Origin: Lishizhenia sp965656535
Lineage (GTDB): Bacteria; Bacteroidota; Bacteroidia; Flavobacteriales_D; Crocinitomicaceae
Length of the DNA: 64,000 nucleotides
Reading direction: 5' to 3'
Assembly (NCBI GenBank): GCA_965656535.1
Contig: CBFHKX010000001.1
Coordinates: 620,001 to 684,000 of the forward strand
Each line of letters opens with the position of its first letter. Positions within the stretch are counted from its first letter, which is position 1. The notes beneath the pieces are model-generated. The model made no database searches. It had not been told where the DNA came from and saw nothing but the letters and a program-made list of their open reading frames with translations. The position numbers and the translations under genes are program-made. Of the stretch, positions 60,325-64,000 are shown in pieces.

Positions 60325-63300
60325 TTATCGAATTACATTGACATGCCCTGTAAATAGAACATCTTTTATCTTTCCGATTTCTCTTGCTGAAATTCTCCAG
60401 ATATACGTTCCATCTTTCACTGGCTCTCCTCCATATGTTCCGTCCCAACCAACTGCTTGGTTGTTTGATTCAAATAATATTTCTCCCCATCGGTTAAATA
60501 TTGTAAGGTTATACTCATAGATATCATTACCACTTAAAACAGGTAAGAATACTGGGTTGTAACTATCGTTATCTGGTGTGAAAGTGTTAGGCACGTACAT
60601 TGAGAATGCATCTGCAATACTTATAGTTTCACAAATTTGATCGCTACAAACTACATTTCCATTTGTACTTAAGGCAGTTAAACAAACGCTGTAATCATCG
60701 GGCTGTAAACTTGGGAAGGTAAAAGAAGGATTCTCTAAAGATGAGGTTCCTAATCCAGAGAAATCCCATATATAGCTATCTTCATTTTGAGATAAGTTCG
60801 TGAAATTTACTGTTGGATCATCTACGTTTGGATTGTTAGGATTAAATGTGAAATCTGCAATAGGCTGTGCATAAACTTCTATTGCTTGTGTGTAAGTGGT
60901 ATCTACAACACAACCAGCAGAAGTTGTAAACGCAAAATTAATGTCGTATACTCCGGGTGTTACATAGGTGTTTGTAACATTATTACATTGATTACTCATA
61001 TTTCCATCTCCAAAATCCCATGTACAGCCTCCTCCAACATCTCCATTTGGATCGTCTATACTTAGTGTTATTGTATGGTCTACACAACCGTTTTCTGCAC
61101 CTATAAGGGTTAAGTTAGGTACACCATTCATAAATACATTCACCTCAATCGTGTCTACGTCTGCACAGAAGTCTCTTATTGATAAAGTATACTGCGTATC
61201 TATTATTGGGCTAACGGTTGTTGTAGCAGAGGTATCTGCTTCATGTTCCCATTGCAAACTATAATCAGGAAGACCATCATTAAATGTCCCTGTTAGGGTA
61301 ATTTGATCTCCTGGACAAATAAATACATCAGGTATTGGATTCAAACTTACAGGAGGATTGACGGTTACATTAAAACCTTCTGCTGGGGCAGTACAACCAT
61401 ATTGATCCGTAACGGTAACACTTATAAATTCTGGTGCTGTAGGATAGATGAGTTGCGTACTATTCGTTGTTGCTGAATTACTCCAGTTAAACGTATAAAT
61501 TCCATTTCCACCGCTTGCAATAGCAGATATAGATATTTCGTCTTGTAAACACGCAACTAAGTCAGAATTTGTTGATAGTGCAATAGGAGTTGGTTCATAA
61601 AGTGTGGTAGAACTCAACGCTTCGCATCCGTTTGCATCTTCTACTGAAACACTGTAAGACCCTATTGGAAGACCTGTAAATACACCATTATTTTGTGTAA
61701 GGTTTATTCCGTTGTTATCCGTTATATTAAATGTAGTTGCATTTGGTGCATCAATTATAATCTCTCCACTGCTCTCCCCAAAACAATTCACAGAATCAGT
61801 TAATACTGAGTTTATAGTTACTAGAGGTGGTTCATTTACCATTAGGGCGTTATCTGTAACTTGACACCCGTTTATATCTGTAACGATAACTGAGTACATT
61901 CCAGCGCAAACATTTACAGCATTGTTGTCATTCACTGTTGCAATATTACTTGACCAATTGTAAAAGTAAGGAGCTGTACCACCAATTACTGTAGTTGTAA
62001 TAGTTCCATCGCATGTTCCAAAACAGCTTGTAGATGTTGTACTGTTTGCTGGAGAGAACTCTAATAGTTGGGGTTGGGTTATGGTTGCCGAACCATTTAT
62101 TTGACAACCGTTTGCATCTTCTACTATAAAATTATACGTGCCCGCGGTTAAGAAATTGGCAGTATTGGTTGGCCCAAATCCATTTCCTATTCCTAAATCA
62201 TACTGGTAGGGCAGAGTTCCACCTATTGCAGCTATAGAAAAAGTACCATTTGCATTATTAAAACAGTCTGTTGCACTTTCTGTTATATTATCAATAGCTA
62301 AAACCGCCGGGTCTGTAAGAGTTACCGTTTCAGAATCTAAACAGTCATTCGCATCTTTAATCGTTATGGTATAAGTTCCAGCAGATAGTCCACTAAATAG
62401 ATTAGAAGGTACAAAATTGAGTCCATCTATTGAGTAGGTTAAAGCTCCAACCCCTCCACTAGCGGTTACCAGAATCTGTCCGTTATTAGACCCAAAACAA
62501 AGTGGGTTTGTTGGTGTTAAGAAGTCGAGTATAGGCACATCAAGTGCTGTTACTGCTAGGTTTATTGAATCAGAACACCCGTTGAAATCTGTTACTAACG
62601 CTTCGTAAATAACGGGAGCAAGACCATTAAAGTTAGTCCCTCCTTGCATTGGTCCGTTGTCTAGTGCGTATTGGTAAGGAATTGTTCCTCCAGCGCCTAC
62701 GACGTTTATTTCTCCATTTGATAAGTTACACGTAGTAGAAATTTGCGTTGCTGTTATTGAAACAGGCGATGGTTCTAAAATATCAATTGTGTTCGTAAAT
62801 AAACAATTGTTTGCATCTGTGACTTGAAGATTATATGTTCCTGCACATAATGCATTGAAAGTTGTAGCTCCAGAGTTAGTAGTACCGTTATCTATACTGT
62901 AGATATAAGGAGCTGTACCACCAACTGCTGGATCAAAGAGAATTTGTCCATCACAATCACCATTACAGATTAAATCTACAGTATTTGCATTTGCTGTTAA
63001 GAGCAAAGGTTCTGATATTATTTCTGTTCCGGTTACCTGACATCCGTCTGCATCTTCTATTAAAACATTATAGGTTCCAGCGATTAAACTACCGAAGAAA
63101 TTAACGGGTGTTTGAGTAGTACCGTTGTCTATACTGTAATTAAAACTACCTACACCACCGGTTGCATTAATTTGCATAAAGGCATCATTTCCACCGTTAC
63201 AATTTACATCTTCGGAAATGGTAGAGTATGTAATCTCTTGAGGTTGTGCGATACTAATTGATTGGAAAGTTTGACATCCATTTGCATCTTCAATATAAAT

Positions 63301-64000
63301 CAGGTGTGGACCACCAGCGACGTTAGACCAGTTGTAACCTTCAATTAATGCAAGGTTTGAGAGTCCATAAGCAACTCCATCTAAGAAATAATTAATAGGA
63401 TTAGTTCCTTGAATTGTTTCTACCGTAACTTGACCATCAGTAAAGCCAAAACACGAGGTTGGTGTTTGAGATAAAACTTGAATCTCAGCACCTAAAATGT
63501 CACTTATATCTACAAATCCAGATTGAGCGCAACCTGTTCCATCAGAAACCGTATACGGATAAGCTCCAGCATCTAAATCAATAAAAGAAAAGGTCGTTCC
63601 AAATCCAGTATTGTTCCAATCTAATTGATATCCTGAACCAGAAGCTCCGCCAATAGTAAAGGTTACATTCCCATTATCGAAACCACACGTAGCGTTGTTG
63701 GCATTAATTACCAAGTTAAAACCAGGAGGTTCAATTATTGTTTCGGTTGAGTTGGCAAGACATCCTTGCGCATCCGTAACCACTGTGTTATAGTTCCCTG
63801 CACATAACCCCGTAACTGGATTTGTTCCGTTAAAAGTAAATCCATTATCTGTACTAAACTGATAAGGCACCGTACCTCCCACAACTGTAAAATCTATGGC
63901 TCCATCGCATGTTCCGCTACAACTTGCGTCAGTGATGGTAGTGGTATAAGAAAGCTGCGCCGGTTGATTGATAGTTAAATTGACTGTTCCTACACAGTTA
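60325..64000 (-). CDS. Giant SprB-repeat adhesin with type B sorting tail, 5' end outside window
   Basis: The frame stays open from the stop at 60325-60327 to the window edge (1225 codons), so the start lies beyond 64000. The visible part has nine full and one partial SprB-type repeats of about 79 residues (61551-64000). Each starts with a Cys-rich 'CxGxxDG' turn and ends near 'TDANGC'. Two Ig-like units follow, then two PKD domains ('CTWDFGDGN' and 'SYIWDFSGLG'), then the gliding-motility-associated type B tail ('VPNTFTPDNDSYNPVF', 'NLTIFNRWGEILFES', 'GWDGTYGGEPVKDGTYIW'). SprA should export it. Such proteins are mobile surface adhesins in gliding relatives; adhesin role here is inferred. 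Confidence 0.93.
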   Translation of the reverse strand, partial: NCVGTVNLTINQPAQLSYTTTITDASCSGTCDGAIDFTVVGGTVPYQFSTDNGFTFNGTNPVTGLCAGNYNTVVTDAQGCLANSTETIIEPPGFNLVINANNATCGFDNGNVTFTIGGASGSGYQLDWNNTGFGTTFSFIDLDAGAYPYTVSDGTGCAQSGFVDISDILGAEIQVLSQTPTSCFGFTDGQVTVETIQGTNPINYFLDGVAYGLSNLALIEGYNWSNVAGGPHLIYIEDANGCQTFQSISIAQPQEITYSTISEDVNCNGGNDAFMQINATGGVGSFNYSIDNGTTQTPVNFFGSLIAGTYNVLIEDADGCQVTGTEIISEPLLLTANANTVDLICNGDCDGQILFDPAVGGTAPYIYSIDNGTTNSGATTFNALCAGTYNLQVTDANNCLFTNTIDILEPSPVSITATQISTTCNLSNGEINVVGAGGTIPYQYALDNGPMQGGTNFNGLAPVIYEALVTDFNGCSDSINLAVTALDVPILDFLTPTNPLCFGSNNGQILVTASGGVGALTYSIDGLNFVPSNLFSGLSAGTYTITIKDANDCLDSETVTLTDPAVLAIDNITESATDCFNNANGTFSIAAIGGTLPYQYDLGIGNGFGPTNTANFLTAGTYNFIVEDANGCQINGSATITQPQLLEFSPANSTTSTSCFGTCDGTITTTVIGGTAPYFYNWSSNIATVNDNNAVNVCAGMYSVIVTDINGCQVTDNALMVNEPPLVTINSVLTDSVNCFGESSGEIIIDAPNATTFNITDNNGINLTQNNGVFTGLPIGSYSVSVEDANGCEALSSTTLYEPTPIALSTNSDLVACLQDEISISAIASGGNGIYTFNWSNSATTNSTQLIYPTAPEFISVTVTDQYGCTAPAEGFNVTVNPPVSLNPIPDVFICPGDQITLTGTFNDGLPDYSLQWEHEADTSATTTVSPIIDTQYTLSIRDFCADVDTIEVNVFMNGVPNLTLIGAENGCVDHTITLSIDDPNGDVGGGCTWDFGDGNMSNQCNNVTNTYVTPGVYDINFAFTTSAGCVVDTTYTQAIEVYAQPIADFTFNPNNPNVDDPTVNFTNLSQNEDSYIWDFSGLGTSSLENPSFTFPSLQPDDYSVCLTALSTNGNVVCSDQICETISIADAFSMYVPNTFTPDNDSYNPVFLPVLSGNDIYEYNLTIFNRWGEILFESNNQAVGWDGTYGGEPVKDGTYIWRISAREIGKIKDVLFTGHVNVIR
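61551..64000 (-). repeat. Tandem SprB-type protein repeats
   Basis: Ten imperfect units of 77-84 residues, each with the first Cys of a 'CxG/CN' turn, a 'GGtxPYxYsidnG' middle and 'aGtYnvxvtDanGC' end. The unit containing 'CFGFTDG' is longest (84). Identity between units is moderate, so this is old, not recently amplified. Confidence 0.9.

Noticed and set aside
61551..64000. CRISPR or DNA tandem array
   Set aside because: The periodicity is protein-level SprB repeats (about 79 residues) with diverged DNA; there are no short identical repeats with spacers.

Overview
The window comes from an AT-rich marine-type member of the Bacteroidota, most likely Flavobacteriales (Crocinitomicaceae or Cryomorphaceae-like). 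This is inferred from gene content, not from a search: SprA (gliding/type IX secretion), several type IX C-terminal sorting domains (types A and B), a SprB-repeat adhesin, alternative complex III, DUF4837, DUF6029 and DUF983 proteins, and promoters of the Bacteroidota form TTG-N19-TAnnTTTG. No phage, insertion sequence, CRISPR array or plasmid gene was seen. The DNA reads as ordinary chromosome with compact operons.

Layout. 1-5.9 kb: a PhoX-type secreted phosphatase cut by the window edge, a structured leader or small RNA candidate, a DgkA-like kinase, a HAD hydrolase, rlmN, a small exported lipocalin-like protein and an LtaS-like sulfatase-fold membrane enzyme. 6-12.2 kb: DUF983 protein and thioredoxin, a 33-codon small ORF, rnpA, an S41 protease, an O-antigen-ligase-like protein, a cell wall amidase and ssb. 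12.3 kb: tRNA-Asn(GTT) with its own promoter and terminator. 12.4-19.6 kb: a long minus-strand run (TraR/DksA-like, lspA, tatA, gatA, lytic transglycosylase, DUF4837 lipoprotein, GT9 glycosyltransferase, a 58-residue four-cysteine protein, a 2OG-Fe(II) oxygenase). 19.8-25.6 kb: nitroreductase, iron alcohol dehydrogenase, GNAT-like protein, TonB-dependent receptor and SPOR protein.

25.9-38.1 kb is one respiratory operon: ActA-ActB-ActC-ActD-ActE-ActF (alternative complex III, quinol:cytochrome c/oxidase oxidoreductase) followed directly by cytochrome oxidase subunits II and I. It is closed by a strong terminator. Together these genes carry electrons from menaquinol to oxygen in a probable supercomplex. 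ActC carries a helix-hairpin-helix-like tail, subunit II has a helical insertion in its copper domain, and ActB and subunit I have histidine-rich termini.

38.2-47.3 kb: ruvB, queG, a small conserved protein, then a minus-strand island of envelope thioredoxin-fold proteins: an Omp28-type lipoprotein, a DUF6029 outer-membrane barrel, two nearly identical TlpA-like proteins and a large Omp28-type protein with a type IX sorting tail. This island is the best candidate here for an undescribed system. 47.3-60.3 kb: a zinc-site-poor sirtuin, maeB, ruvA, sprA, a GNAT acetyltransferase, a TIGR01777 epimerase-like protein and a ThiE-like protein. 60.3-64 kb: the 3' part of a giant SprB-repeat surface protein with a type B sorting tail, which runs off the window.

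Several genes (DUF983, rnpA, the ThiE-like gene, probably the LtaS-like gene) have the -7 box ending only 4-7 bases before the start codon, which suggests leaderless mRNAs.
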